From the NCBI RefSeq assembly GCF_000368045.1, contig NZ_KB849230.1, positions 62,001 to 126,000 of the forward strand: DNA of 64,000 nucleotides. Reading direction: 5' to 3'. The notes under the pieces were generated by a model. The model saw only the letters and a list, made by a program, of their open reading frames with translations. It had not been told where the DNA came from and searched no databases. Below, piece by piece: positions 53,302-63,090 of the stretch; positions within the stretch are counted from its first letter, which is position 1, and the number at the start of each line of letters is the position of its first letter. The stretch comes from Acinetobacter johnsonii CIP 64.6 (GTDB lineage Bacteria > Pseudomonadota > Gammaproteobacteria > Pseudomonadales > Moraxellaceae). Position numbers and translations under genes: made by a program.

Positions 53302-53943
53302 ATGCTTTATAAATACTATCAACAGCACATCTTTCCGCATGTCCTGAATCAGGTCATGCAAGTACCAAGCTTAATGGACAAGCGCCGCGAACTGCTTTTG
53401 CCAATTCAAGGAGAGGTATTGGAAATTGGTTTTGGTACAGGGCTGAATCTACCCTTTTATCAAAATGTCGATACTGTCTTTGCCCTTGAACCCAGTCCTG
53501 AAATTTATCATTTGGCTTTAGAGCGGGTACAAGCAGCAGCATTTGAAGTGCATCATGTACAAGCCCGTGCGGAAAAGCTGCCTTTTGCTGACCAGAGCCT
53601 TGAGCATGTGGTCAGTACATGGACACTGTGTAGTATTGCTGAGCTAGAACTGGCTTTGGCGGAAATATTACGCGTGCTCAAACCGGGTGGCACCTTGCAT
53701 GTGGTGGAACATGTATTAAATACAAATAACCTTTATATTCAGCGCCTACAACACTTACTCACGCCTGTGCAAAAGCGTTTAGCCGATGGCTGCCATCTCA
53801 ATCGAAACATTGAACAGGCCTTAAAAATGGCAGGATTTAATATGATAGAACAACACTACTTTTATGCCGAAGGTATTCCGAAACTCGGACAACTGATGTT
53901 TTTTGCACGTGCTCAAAAGCCACACTCAAGCGATGGGTCATGA
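53302..53943 (+). CDS. class I SAM-dependent methyltransferase
   Basis: A 213-residue Rossmann-fold methyltransferase. Motif I is VLEIGFGTGLNLPFY, followed by the acidic ALEPS end of strand 2, PFADQSLEHVVSTWTLCS (post-motif II) and LKPGGTLHVVEH (motif III). The Methyltransf_11 group covers many substrates, so this one is unknown. The start is ATG at 53302. Confidence 0.85.
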   Translation: MLYKYYQQHIFPHVLNQVMQVPSLMDKRRELLLPIQGEVLEIGFGTGLNLPFYQNVDTVFALEPSPEIYHLALERVQAAAFEVHHVQARAEKLPFADQSLEHVVSTWTLCSIAELELALAEILRVLKPGGTLHVVEHVLNTNNLYIQRLQHLLTPVQKRLADGCHLNRNIEQALKMAGFNMIEQHYFYAEGIPKLGQLMFFARAQKPHSSDGS

Positions 53944-54008
53944 TAGTCATGTAGAAGGTATCTGTTCTATATCAAGCAAGATACTTTCATAGGTAGACAT
54001 TATCAAGC

Positions 54009-54482
54009 TTATTCGATCGTATCGAAGTCAATGCGAACCGTTTCAAAACGAACCCGTCCTGCTTGAATCGCTTGCGCAATGGCAACCTGTCCTTTGGTTA
54101 ACCTCGCCCCACCGCTTTTAATATCAATGAGAACAATTTCAATATCTTCCGCCCTCCCCTCACCATCACGCAGGTCGGTATAGCCATCAAAGACCACATA
54201 GTCGACAGGATCACCCAAAAACTTGGCATCGCTGGGTAAGTATTCAAACTGGGGCATAATCGGTGCCAGTTGCTCTGCCATTTTACCTTTGAGCACTGCA
54301 CGACTGGTATTGACACTGCGCTTTTGTGCTTGAGCCAAAGCCTGCTGATGCTCTAGTTCTAATTCGGCAATGTAGCGCTCATATTCTGCTTTGATGCGTC
54401 CATTTCGGCTGTGACTTAAAATAAGGGTGGTCAAGACCACACCAATTGCTGCACCGATCAACATTGCCATCCATATGGACAT
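54009..54482 (-). CDS. Holliday-junction-resolvase-like membrane-anchored protein (PF10107-like)
   Basis: A 157-residue protein with one N-terminal transmembrane helix (about residues 3-22, IWMAMLIGAAIGVVLTTLIL), a coiled segment (EYERYIAELELEHQQALAQA) and a C-terminal nuclease-like domain: DPVDYVVFDGYTDLRDGEG, then EIVLIDIKSGGARLTKGQ, an E/D-X-K pattern as in endonuclease folds. This agrees with Pfam Endonuc_Holl-type proteins. Catalytic activity is not established. Confidence 0.7.
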   Translation of the reverse strand: MSIWMAMLIGAAIGVVLTTLILSHSRNGRIKAEYERYIAELELEHQQALAQAQKRSVNTSRAVLKGKMAEQLAPIMPQFEYLPSDAKFLGDPVDYVVFDGYTDLRDGEGRAEDIEIVLIDIKSGGARLTKGQVAIAQAIQAGRVRFETVRIDFDTIE

Positions 54483-54605
54483 GGTTCTTTCCTAATTTTG
54501 TGCTACAGGTAGCAAGATTTAAACTTACAACTTTGGTTTGGTGTCATATGCGACACACAAAAGAATGATATGCTAGGGGTGAGCAGAATAAAATCATTTA
54601 AGGTC

Positions 54606-55250
54606 ATGAAAACGATATTAATCGCCAACCAAAAAGGTGGCTGTGGCAAAACGATAACCGCAATCAATTTAGCTTCGGCACTCGCACAAAAAGGTTATAA
54701 AGTGGCTTTGGCCGATGCCGATAATCAAAAATCTGCTCGTCAGTGGTTAAAACAGCGTCCAGAGCAAGTGGCGCATATTCAAAGTTTAGATTGGCGCCAT
54801 GAGAAATCGATTGGTGAAGTGCCTAAAAATATTGAATATTTAATTATCGATGCACCAGGTGCACTGTCTGGTGAGCATGCCGAACAACTGATCAGTGAAG
54901 CACACGCGATTGTGACGCCACTGCAACCCTCGTTTTTTGATATTGACAGTACCCGTCGTTTTTTAAAGCATTTACAAGACATTAAACGCATTCGTAAAGG
55001 CAAAGTGCAAATTTTGCTTTTGGCCAATCGGGTCAAGGCCAACAGCGCCAGTGCCAAAGACATCCAAGATTTTTTTGCGAAAATTGAACAACAACCTGTA
55101 GCATGGATTTCAGAACGTACTGCGTATGGCCAATTGGCAATGCAAGGTTTAAGCGTATTTGATAAAACACAAAAGAATTACCTCTCCATTCAAAGCCAAT
55201 GGCAACCGCTGCTGAACGCCATTGTCGATGACCCAAGTGCTTGGTTCTAA
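54606..55250 (+). CDS. ParA-family ATPase (orphan, MinD/ParA-like)
   Basis: A 214-residue P-loop ATPase with the deviant Walker A KGGCGKT (NQKGGCGKTITAINLASAL) and a DADNQKSARQW switch. LIIDAPGALSG supplies the Walker B-like strand and TPLQPSFFDIDSTRRFL the downstream switch. No ParB gene or centromere-like repeats adjoin it, so it may position a cargo other than a chromosome or plasmid. ATG at 54606 has AAGG upstream; the longer frame from 54570 is unlikely. Confidence 0.85.
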   Translation: MKTILIANQKGGCGKTITAINLASALAQKGYKVALADADNQKSARQWLKQRPEQVAHIQSLDWRHEKSIGEVPKNIEYLIIDAPGALSGEHAEQLISEAHAIVTPLQPSFFDIDSTRRFLKHLQDIKRIRKGKVQILLLANRVKANSASAKDIQDFFAKIEQQPVAWISERTAYGQLAMQGLSVFDKTQKNYLSIQSQWQPLLNAIVDDPSAWF

Positions 55251-55302
55251 AATATTTTGCTATAGATAAAACGGGGCTATTCCCTATTTATAGTCGGTTA
55301 TT

Positions 55303-55344
55303 CACGAGAACTTACTAAGGGTACGTTCTCGTGCGCATTTTTTT
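55303..55344 (+). terminator. terminator after the ParA-like gene
   Basis: Stem CACGAGAAC / GTTCTCGTG with a 13-nt loop and a T-run from 55338. Confidence 0.8.
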
Positions 55345-55378
55345 CAGTTAATATGACTTTGACCTTAGAGATATAGCA

Positions 55379-56509
55379 GTGAATACCGTGCAACGATACG
55401 CACCAGCCTTACAAAAAGTATTGTTATTTGGACTGATTTTTATTCTGTTCTATTTGAGCTTTCAAGTCCTGAAATACTTTATTGTACCTGTGCTTTGGGC
55501 TGCGATTATTGCCTACATCACATGGCCTTTATATCATTCAGTGCAGAAACTCTGTGGACCACGTCCAACCTTAAGCGCCACCATCATGATCAGTATGGTC
55601 GTATTAGTTGTCGGTATCCCGCTGACCTTTGCCATCTTTATGCTACAGCATGAAGGTCGTAATCTGTTTTATGAATTGCAAAGACAAGTGTTCTCAGGTC
55701 ATTTAGATGTTCCGCAATTTATTCGGGACTTGCCCATTATTGGTAAAGAAGTCACTCGTACTTTAAAAGAAATCAATACCGATCCGAACAGTATTGTACA
55801 AAATGTCTCGGGCTGGTTCCAAAGCCACTTAAATTATGGTCGTTTGGTGCTGAGTGAAATCAGTAAGAATATTTTTAAACTCTGTTTTGCGGTGATGTCG
55901 TTATTCTTCTTCTATCGTGACGGACAAACCATTTTAAATCAGGTCAGTAAAGCGCTGGAAATGGTGATTGGCCCACGTATCCACCACTATTTAGACACCA
56001 TTTCTGAAACAACACGTGCTGTGGTCTATGGGGTTGGTCTGACTGCAATTGCGCAAGCACTCTTGGCAGGCCTAAGCTATTTTGTTGCTGGTGTCCCAAA
56101 CCCAATGGTACTGACCATTGTAACCTTTATCTTTGCACTCATTCCTTTTGGCCCTCCTGTAGCATATAGCGCCGTGTCTTTATGGTTATTCTCTCAAGGG
56201 CAGACTATTGAAGCGATTGGAGTGATGGTATGGGGGGTTTGTGTGGTCAGCACGGCAGACAATGTAATTCGCCCATTGGTGATCTCAGGTGCAACGCAAA
56301 TTCCGTTCTTACTCATCATGTTTGGTGTATTGGGTGGTTTAGCCAGCTTTGGTATGGTCGGCTTATTTGTCGGACCCGTGATTCTAGCGGTACTGTTAGC
56401 CATTTGGCGCGAATGGCTACATGAACAAATCAATGAACCCCTAATGATGCCGAAAGCGACATTGGCTTATGATCCACCTGAAGAGCCTTTAGATACGCCC
56501 AAAAAATAA
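55379..56509 (+). CDS. AI-2E family transporter (PerM/YdiK-like)
   Basis: A 376-residue integral membrane protein with six to eight hydrophobic helices; TYPWPLYHSVQKLCG-like and VPNPMVLTIVTFIFALIPFGPP and GLFVGPVILAVLLAIWREW are typical of the AI-2E exporter/PerM family. Substrates vary between members and are not known here. It starts with GTG, with AGAG upstream. A terminator follows. Confidence 0.82.
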   Translation: MNTVQRYAPALQKVLLFGLIFILFYLSFQVLKYFIVPVLWAAIIAYITWPLYHSVQKLCGPRPTLSATIMISMVVLVVGIPLTFAIFMLQHEGRNLFYELQRQVFSGHLDVPQFIRDLPIIGKEVTRTLKEINTDPNSIVQNVSGWFQSHLNYGRLVLSEISKNIFKLCFAVMSLFFFYRDGQTILNQVSKALEMVIGPRIHHYLDTISETTRAVVYGVGLTAIAQALLAGLSYFVAGVPNPMVLTIVTFIFALIPFGPPVAYSAVSLWLFSQGQTIEAIGVMVWGVCVVSTADNVIRPLVISGATQIPFLLIMFGVLGGLASFGMVGLFVGPVILAVLLAIWREWLHEQINEPLMMPKATLAYDPPEEPLDTPKK

Positions 56510-56527
56510 GTTCAGTGAAATGACTTG

Positions 56528-56561
56528 AACGCATACTTTCCTCGAAAGTATGCGTTTTTTT
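56528..56561. terminator. terminator after the AI-2E transporter gene
   Basis: Stem AACGCATACTTTC / GAAAGTATGCGTT followed by T-run on the plus strand. Confidence 0.88.
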
Positions 56562-56654
56562 ATGTCAGATACAAAAACACTCTACGGACAACATTGAACC
56601 GAGGCCCTGCCTTTGTTTGACTGGTTCTGAATTTTAAGGAAAAAAGGATCCAAC

Positions 56655-57206
56655 ATGTTGTCTTCTGCTTTCACACTAAGCGCACTTGTGGCTTTAATCG
56701 GTTTAGGGACTGTGGCATGTACCACTACACCCACTGAAACCAATACGATGGTCAAAAACGTCGATGTACACGCTGTTTCAACTGCAGGTGTAGGACAAAA
56801 AATTGGCACCATTCGTTTTATTGATAGCCCTGTTGGTTTAGCGATTCAAACCAATTTGACTCAACTTCCACCCGGCCCACACGGTTTTCATATCCATGAA
56901 AAAGGTTCGTGTGATGTGGCTGAAAAAGAAGGAAAACCTGTGGCTGCTTTAGCGGCTGGGGGACACTTTAACCCAGAAAAAGCACCAAACCACGGCACAC
57001 CACTCAATGGCCATATGGGTGATTTACCGATTCTGAATGTCGACTCAGCAGGTAATGCAAAAGTCAATTTACTCGCTCCTCGCTTAAGTTTAGCTGACGT
57101 TGAGGGCTTAGCGGTGATGGTACATGCAGGTGGTGATAACTATTCAGACACCCCTAAACCACTTGGCGGTGGCGGTGACCGTATTGCGTGTGGCGTGATT
57201 AAGTAA
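56655..57206 (+). CDS. sodC: Cu/Zn superoxide dismutase SodC (lipoprotein-like)
   Basis: A 183-residue periplasmic enzyme that dismutates superoxide. Metal ligands are visible: HGFHIHEKGSCD (two copper His), AAGGHFNPEKAPNHG (bridging and zinc His), GHMGDLP (zinc Asp) and VMVHAGGDNYSD (copper His), then GGGGDRIACGVI with the disulfide Cys. The N-terminus is hydrophobic and ends VAC at residue 22, possibly a lipobox, though the -3 residue is not ideal. AAGGA precedes the ATG. A terminator follows the stop. Confidence 0.93.
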   Translation: MLSSAFTLSALVALIGLGTVACTTTPTETNTMVKNVDVHAVSTAGVGQKIGTIRFIDSPVGLAIQTNLTQLPPGPHGFHIHEKGSCDVAEKEGKPVAALAAGGHFNPEKAPNHGTPLNGHMGDLPILNVDSAGNAKVNLLAPRLSLADVEGLAVMVHAGGDNYSDTPKPLGGGGDRIACGVIK

Positions 57207-57255
57207 CTCTATCGCCCCGTGCACTGTGAATAAAGCAGTGTTTTGACCGCACACC

Positions 57256-57281
57256 TGTGGATAAGTTTCGACTTATACACA
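57256..57281. promoter_or_regulatory. inverted pair of DnaA-box matches
   Basis: TGTGGATAA (57256-57264, reverse of TTATCCACA) and TTATACACA (57273-57281) both fit the consensus TTATNCACA, facing each other over 8 bp. They lie between the sodC stop and its terminator. Two exact matches this close are unlikely by chance, though no origin-like region surrounds them. Confidence 0.4.
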
Positions 57282-57283
57282 CA

Positions 57284-57316
57284 ATGCAGCGGAGCCATGC
57301 TCCGCTGCATTTTTAT
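57284..57316 (+). terminator. intrinsic terminator of sodC
   Basis: Perfect 12-bp stem ATGCAGCGGAGC / GCTCCGCTGCAT with a three-nt loop and T-run. Confidence 0.9.
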
Positions 57317-57423
57317 TGTCATAGGTGAATTTTTCATGCAATGGAGCACCGCATTAAATTGACAGTGCCCTGAAAAAAGTTCAGGCTAAAACCAAAATAA
57401 AACTAAGCCTAGACTATTACATC

Positions 57424-59574
57424 GTGAACAATTTTCGTCAGTGGTTTCAGTCCTTTCAGTCCAATGCAATTTTTATGTATTGCTTGCAAATCTTGATTGT
57501 GCTGAGTGGCACAACCTTAGGTTTATATTTTTTAGGACTGCAACAGCTCATCGTTCCGACCACATTAGGTGCAATTGCAACTGCCTTGACTGACTTCGAC
57601 GACCGACTCAGTATTCGTCTCAGAAACCTTGCCTATGTCTGTGTCTTGTTCTTTAGCGTCAGTAGCATCTTAGATTTTTTACATCCTTATAAATTCTTCT
57701 TCATCTTATATTTATCACTGTCTAGTGCTTGTTTTATTTTACTGGGGGCACTGGGGCAACGCTATGCAGCAATGAGCTTTGGTACCATTTTACTTTCCTT
57801 ATACAGCATGTTTGGCCTAGGTGAATATTCGGTTTGGTACTTTCAACCCAGTTGTTTTGTCTTGGGAGCATTATGGTATGGCTGTACCGCGATTGTGTTT
57901 TATATCCTTAAACCCACCTTGGCCGTTCAAGACAACTTAGCCCGCTGTTTTAACCAAGTTGCCGATTTGCTCAACGCAAAAGCACGTCTATTCGACCCAG
58001 ACAATCGAGACAATGTAGAAGTGCTGCTCTACGATTTATCCCTACAAAACAGTACTGTGGTGCAAAGTTTTAACCACACCAAAAGTTCACTACTGACGCG
58101 ACTAAAAGCGTCTCGCGCTAACCAAAACACGATTTATTGGCTCAACCTCTATTTTCTCGTTCAAGACATTCATGAACAAGCCAGCTCTAATTATTTACAC
58201 TATGAGCAGTTACATCAAAACTTTAGCCGTACTGACCTCATTTTTCGTATTCAAAAAAATATTCGGCTGCAAGCCCTTGCCTGTCAGGCTTTGGCACGGT
58301 GTATCTTAGCCAATCAAACCTATGTATCCGATCCAACGACCACTCAGGCGTTGCTGAATTTACACAGTTCCATGCAGGACTGGATTCGAGATCATCCACA
58401 CAATATTGAAGTCAAAAATCTACAACTGATTTTAAATAATTTGGACAGTGTGCATGAACGTTTTCAGCACCTCAACGAACTACAATCGCGCCAAGAACAG
58501 CGTTATCAACAGCATATTGATAACCTCAATTTATATGATGATGATATTCATGATTGGCATGATCTGTGGCTCAAACTCAACCAACATCTCACCCCCCAAT
58601 CCGCACTGTTTCGCCATGCGGTGCGTATCGCCTTTGTCTTTGCTGTCGGTTATGGCATCTCGCTTCTGCCCTTTGCGCAACATGGCTATTGGATTTTGCT
58701 CACCAGTTTATTTGTTTGCCAAATGCGTTATTTCGCCACCAAAAACCGTTTAAAAATGCGAACCTTGGGCACTATTTTGGGCGTTGTTTTAGGGATTCCA
58801 CTGCTGTATTTCGTCCCAAGTATTGAAGGACAACTGCTACTAACCATTATTTTTGGCGTGTGTTTTTTCTATCTCAGTTCCAAGAAATATGCCATGGCGA
58901 CCCTAATGGCAACACTCATGGTGCTGCTGATTTTTAATTTAAAAGGTGCAGGCTATGCCATTATTTTACCACGAATTATAGACACCCTCATTGGCTGTGC
59001 CATTGCTTGGTTCGCAGTGAGTTTTATTTGGCCCGATTGGGACTTCCGCAATATTTCCAACACCATAAAAAAAGCATCCGATGCAACCCTCAACTATTTC
59101 AATGCCATCTGTGAGCAATATCAACACGGCAAAAATAATAGTCTGGCTTACCGCAGTGCACGACGTACTGCGCATAATGCCCAAACCGAACTGGCGAACA
59201 TGATCTCCAGTCTCAGTACCGAGCCCAATCCAAACCCAGAACTGGTGCATCATGCTTTTCGCTACTTGGTATATAGCCACAGTCAACTCAGTTATATTTC
59301 TGCTTTGGGAAGTCACCGAGAATTGGTGCAGGATACGCAAGTGCTGGAACTCATGCTGTGGTGTCAAAATACGCTAAATCATGTACTGCTCCATCAGCAG
59401 GCATTACCTGAACTCGACATCCAGCAGAAACTGGCAGAGATTAAACGTTTAAATGCTCAAGAAACCATGAGTCAGAATTTACACTTGGTCCTCAAACAAA
59501 TCAGTCTACTACTGGAAACCTTGCCTGAATTGCTGAAGTTAAAAACTGAACTACTGGCCCGAGACATTAAATAA
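57424..59574 (+). CDS. yccS: FUSC/YccS-family inner membrane protein
   Basis: A 716-residue protein with two six-helix membrane blocks (about residues 18-160 and 400-530) separated and followed by large cytoplasmic parts. This layout and the FWRHAVRIA-like segment (LFRHAVRIAFVFAVGYG) fit YccS/YhfK proteins of the FUSC superfamily. They are thought to be efflux or stress transporters, with substrate unknown. GTG start. Confidence 0.8.
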   Translation: MNNFRQWFQSFQSNAIFMYCLQILIVLSGTTLGLYFLGLQQLIVPTTLGAIATALTDFDDRLSIRLRNLAYVCVLFFSVSSILDFLHPYKFFFILYLSLSSACFILLGALGQRYAAMSFGTILLSLYSMFGLGEYSVWYFQPSCFVLGALWYGCTAIVFYILKPTLAVQDNLARCFNQVADLLNAKARLFDPDNRDNVEVLLYDLSLQNSTVVQSFNHTKSSLLTRLKASRANQNTIYWLNLYFLVQDIHEQASSNYLHYEQLHQNFSRTDLIFRIQKNIRLQALACQALARCILANQTYVSDPTTTQALLNLHSSMQDWIRDHPHNIEVKNLQLILNNLDSVHERFQHLNELQSRQEQRYQQHIDNLNLYDDDIHDWHDLWLKLNQHLTPQSALFRHAVRIAFVFAVGYGISLLPFAQHGYWILLTSLFVCQMRYFATKNRLKMRTLGTILGVVLGIPLLYFVPSIEGQLLLTIIFGVCFFYLSSKKYAMATLMATLMVLLIFNLKGAGYAIILPRIIDTLIGCAIAWFAVSFIWPDWDFRNISNTIKKASDATLNYFNAICEQYQHGKNNSLAYRSARRTAHNAQTELANMISSLSTEPNPNPELVHHAFRYLVYSHSQLSYISALGSHRELVQDTQVLELMLWCQNTLNHVLLHQQALPELDIQQKLAEIKRLNAQETMSQNLHLVLKQISLLLETLPELLKLKTELLARDIK

Positions 59575-59688
59575 AACGGACTACACAACGACGATCTTTA
59601 AATGGTTCATGATGTACGGGTGTATTGTGGTTCATTTTTATCTGGTTCTTGCGTACACTCGAGCTTCATTCTCATAGATTTTTTGACC

Positions 59689-59988
59689 ATGAACATTCAG
59701 ACATTACGTGTTGTAGGATTTTTAGAAGGGATTTCTTTTTTACTGTTGTTATTCGTTGCGATGCCAATGAAATACATCTTTGATAACCCGATCCTAGTCA
59801 AATACGTGGGTATGGGGCATGGCGTATTATTTATCTTGTTTCTCATCGTGCTGTTTGTGGTCTGTGAAAAGCAAAAATGGTCTTTGAAGATGTTTATTCT
59901 AGGTTTGATCGCTTCAATCTTACCTTTTGGGCCTTTTGTGTTTGATGCCAAAATTAAAAAATTAGAACCTGAGCAAGCTGAAGCCTGA
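59689..59988 (+). CDS. DUF3817 small membrane protein
   Basis: A 99-residue protein with about three hydrophobic helices: RVVGFLEGISFLLLLFVAMP, YVGMGHGVLFILFLIVLFVV and MFILGLIASILPFGPFVFD. DUF3817 proteins have this pattern. The start is the ATG at 59689; a frame 29 codons longer has no ribosome-binding site. Function is unknown. Confidence 0.8.
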   Translation: MNIQTLRVVGFLEGISFLLLLFVAMPMKYIFDNPILVKYVGMGHGVLFILFLIVLFVVCEKQKWSLKMFILGLIASILPFGPFVFDAKIKKLEPEQAEA

Positions 59989-60030
59989 GTTAAAAAACTG
60001 GCTTTAAAAAGGATTTTGTAAAGCAGTAAT

Positions 60031-60067
60031 AAAAAAGTGCTCATTCAAATGAATGCGCGCTTTTTTT
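60031..60067. terminator. bidirectional terminator
   Basis: Imperfect stem AAAAAG-GC-CATTC / GAATG-GC-CTTTTT between the DUF3817 gene and the convergent craA. Confidence 0.75.
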
Positions 60068-60101
60068 GATGTGAACCTCGCTGAATTCAGTGAATAAAAT
60101 C

Positions 60102-61331
60102 TTAGTAAACACCACGCTCAAGACGTTTTTGCATCACTTTTTTCACGGTCGCACGTGGAAAGCTAAACCAAAGTGCAATCAAAATGAGGCAGACCAAACT
60201 GTAGGCCCAAAGACCAAATGCCACATAAGCCATGCGAACCAGTTCAATCACAAAGAAGAACGTAAACATCATCAGTACCGAAACGGCTGCGGCAACCGTC
60301 CCTTTGGACACTTCCGATGACATCAAAGCAAAGCGATATAACACCGAAAAACTGATACCTTCGCCGAAGCTCACCAAAGTCATCCCCACAATCAGTAACG
60401 GCAAGAAATAGCTTTGGAAAATGGTGCCGAGCACCACCAACAGCGTACCGACGAACATCAAAGGTAAGCCTAGTAACACGGTTTTACCCAGTGCCATTTT
60501 GTCGATGACTTTAATCAGCACAATATTACCCAGAATGAGACCACCCAGAACTGGAAACTGCGCTAAGCCGTATTGCATACTGCTTAAGCCAAGTTCTTCG
60601 ACCAAGATTACGGGTGATAGTGCAATCCACAACATCAATGGCATGGCCACCATAGGCAAACCAAAGGTAAGCGCCAAAAAAGTCTTATTTTTATAGACCG
60701 TTTTATAATCATCCCATATATAACTCAATGGCTTTTTAGAATGACGCTGTTGTGTCGCAGGCATTTTGGCTTTTAAACCAAACCAGCTTAAAAAAGCCAA
60801 AAAGGCGATGCCAATAAAGCCCCAATGCCATGACACATGGTCAATCATAAATGCGCCCACAACGGGACCAAGCAGCGGTGCCAGCAAAGAAATATTGGCC
60901 ATGAGTGCCATGACTTTAATGGCATCACGTTCTTCAAAACTTTCCTGTACTGCGGCATAACCCACAGCAGAAATCATCGACAACCCCATGCCTTGTAAAA
61001 AGCGGAGCGCCAAAAAAGACTCAATATTTTGAGTGAGTAAAATCGCGAGGCAGGTCAGCACAAAAAATGCCACACCTGCGAGCAACACTTTTTTACGGCC
61101 TAAACGGTCTGAGAGTGGTCCAAGCAGCCACGCGACACAAGCCCCGCCCAGTAAATAAAAGGACATAGACGATGGTGCCCATGCACTACTGACCCCAAAA
61201 TCTTGGGTAATGGCGAGCATGGCAGGTTGGACTAAATCATTACCGATATAGACCGAAAATTCGAACAGCACCAAAGCTAAAGGAAACATCAGCGTAGTGC
61301 GGTTCAACGTGGTCGTTTGAACTTTTTGCAT
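60102..61331 (-). CDS. craA: MFS drug efflux pump, CraA/MdfA-like
   Basis: A 409-residue twelve-helix MFS exporter. The A motif GPLSDRLGRKK, the antiporter C motif segment LLAPLLGPVVG and the MdfA-type N-terminus are present. The sequence, ANISLLAPLLGPVVGAFMID for instance, closely resembles the A. baumannii chloramphenicol pump CraA as I recall it, with equal length. The gene has its own 5' region and converges on DUF3817. Confidence 0.85.
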   Translation of the reverse strand: MQKVQTTTLNRTTLMFPLALVLFEFSVYIGNDLVQPAMLAITQDFGVSSAWAPSSMSFYLLGGACVAWLLGPLSDRLGRKKVLLAGVAFFVLTCLAILLTQNIESFLALRFLQGMGLSMISAVGYAAVQESFEERDAIKVMALMANISLLAPLLGPVVGAFMIDHVSWHWGFIGIAFLAFLSWFGLKAKMPATQQRHSKKPLSYIWDDYKTVYKNKTFLALTFGLPMVAMPLMLWIALSPVILVEELGLSSMQYGLAQFPVLGGLILGNIVLIKVIDKMALGKTVLLGLPLMFVGTLLVVLGTIFQSYFLPLLIVGMTLVSFGEGISFSVLYRFALMSSEVSKGTVAAAVSVLMMFTFFFVIELVRMAYVAFGLWAYSLVCLILIALWFSFPRATVKKVMQKRLERGVY

Positions 61332-61538
61332 TATTTTCTACAGATCATGATGGTCTGGTCGAGGTCTTACGCTATTTTTCGGGAGATAAACGTCAGCCCA
61401 ATGACCAGCACTGAGAGATTTATTTAAATTACGTTTTTTTGAATGCGCTAAGGTTTAGCAGCTTAATACACCGTATTCACAAGGTGTCTAAGACAAATCA
61501 AGCTATTTCAGTTGTGAGATTTTTATCACTCAAGCTAG

Positions 61539-61564
61539 TACACCCACTAGGTCAAGTGGGTGTA
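61539..61564. terminator. hairpin at the end of the KAP gene
   Basis: Perfect 10-bp stem TACACCCACT / AGTGGGTGTA with a six-nt loop. No T-run follows, so its role is uncertain. The remaining interval 61332-61593 shows no other feature. Confidence 0.4.
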
Positions 61565-62143
61565 GTTTAGCAAGAATATACCACGCTGTATTGCTAATTT
61601 TCTAATTCAATCTCTTTTAATGAAATTAGATATTTTTCAACAACACCATTGTCCAAATGTAAATCTTCATATGATTTACTCTGCGTACCAGGACAAAATT
61701 GATTAATCTTATAAGTAATTTTATCAATAGGATAAAATGTATGGATGAATTCTATAATACTTTTATCAAACTTAATTTTTCTGCCCCCTGGATGGGAGAT
61801 AGTACAAAAAGCTGTTAAAAAAACTTCCAAATCCTCTTTACTATTTATAATTTTATTTAGATAAATTTCGCTATTAAAATCATTTTGTAGTTTCAAAAGT
61901 TTTAAAACTTGACTTATTATAAACTTATTTGGAAAATCTATTAAACTCATTCCATGATTTATCTTTAAAAGTGCTTTTTTTGAAAATTTATCTAAAACCT
62001 CTTCATTTTCATGAAATTTATTATACTCTGAAAATCTATAATAAAAATTCACAAACAAACCATTATCCAAATCATCTAAAAAATCATAATTTATAAAAAA
62101 ATCTCCTATTAGATCATAAGAATTTATATAATCAACTATATTA

Positions 62144-63090
62144 GACTTCCTTCATAAATCATTTTTCAATCAATTTAATTGTTTATCTTTCACCCAATCT
62201 AAATTGTATATGCCAGCAAGTAAATTAAACCGCAGGTTTAATCTTTTACGACGATTTCTATATACACAAGATAAAATCTTAAAACATTTCATCCTTCCAA
62301 ATACATGCTCTACTTGAATTCGTCTACGACCAATCTCTCTATTTAACTTTTTTAATTCAGAATCTAATTTTTCAGTTTTCTTTGCTTTAGATGGCATGAG
62401 GCATCCAAAACCCAATTTTTTTATCCCTAAATACCCCTTATCAACGATAAAAAAGGGCTTAAATTTTAATTTCCTCATACTTTTTTTAAATATTTTAAAA
62501 TCATGCATGCTTCCATGACTTCCACATACACTTAGTATTTCACCTGTTGTATAGTGCATAGATAGCTGAAATTTAAAGGTATGTCGCTTTTTTTTACCGC
62601 TATACCATTTCTTCTGTTTTTTTTGGACGTTGAACTAATATTTCAGTTGCATCAATCACAACAACTTCCCAATCCACTTCATCTCGATTAGGAAGTTGTT
62701 TTGACAAGTTAAATTTTCCAGAACGGATTAAGGTATCTTCAATAACACGTGTGATACGAATTGCACTCGTTTCAGATACACCGTAACTCATACCAAGATG
62801 GAAAAATGTTCGATATTCTCTCCAATATTCTATACATAAGAGCAAACGATCTTCCAACGGTAATTTATGCGGTCGTCCTTTACCAATATGACGAGGTAAC
62901 TGCTTATTTAGCTCGGCCAACATGAGGTTAAATGTAGCCCAACTAACACCGGTAAGCCTACGAAACTTAACGTCTGATAATTTTTGAATATCTTTGAATT
63001 TCATCCAAGGATTATCTCTTGAATTAAATAATTTTGCTGATTAATTTAAGATCAAATAAATTGTACGTTTTTTGATTTATGACGGAAGTC
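62144..63090 (-). mobile_element. IS5-family (IS427-like group) insertion sequence
   Basis: A 947-bp element bounded by inverted repeats GACTTCC-TCATAAATCA (one mismatch) at 62144 and 63090, with TA on both sides (62142-62143 and 63091-63092). This fits the 2-bp TA duplication of this group. It carries two overlapping-frame parts of a DDE transposase and lies inside the KAP NTPase gene. Confidence 0.9.
62170..63004 (-). CDS. IS5-family transposase encoded in two frames (shift needed)
   Basis: Part A (63004-62600, 134 residues) ends IDATEILVQRPKKTEEMV; part B (open to 62170) continues with the C-terminal core, including HDFKIFKKS and VEHVFGRMK. The frames join at a run of eight A on the coding strand (62617-62624). 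A +1 shift there (or loss of one A) gives RPKKQKKWYSGKKKRHTFK, the usual IS5-group sequence. It may be a programmed shift or slippage, or a mutation. The product would be about 270-280 residues. Confidence 0.85.

Noticed and set aside
57200..57420. Chromosomal replication origin near the DnaA boxes
   Set aside because: There are only two clustered boxes, no AT-rich unwinding element beside them, and no dnaA, dnaN or gidA-type genes nearby.
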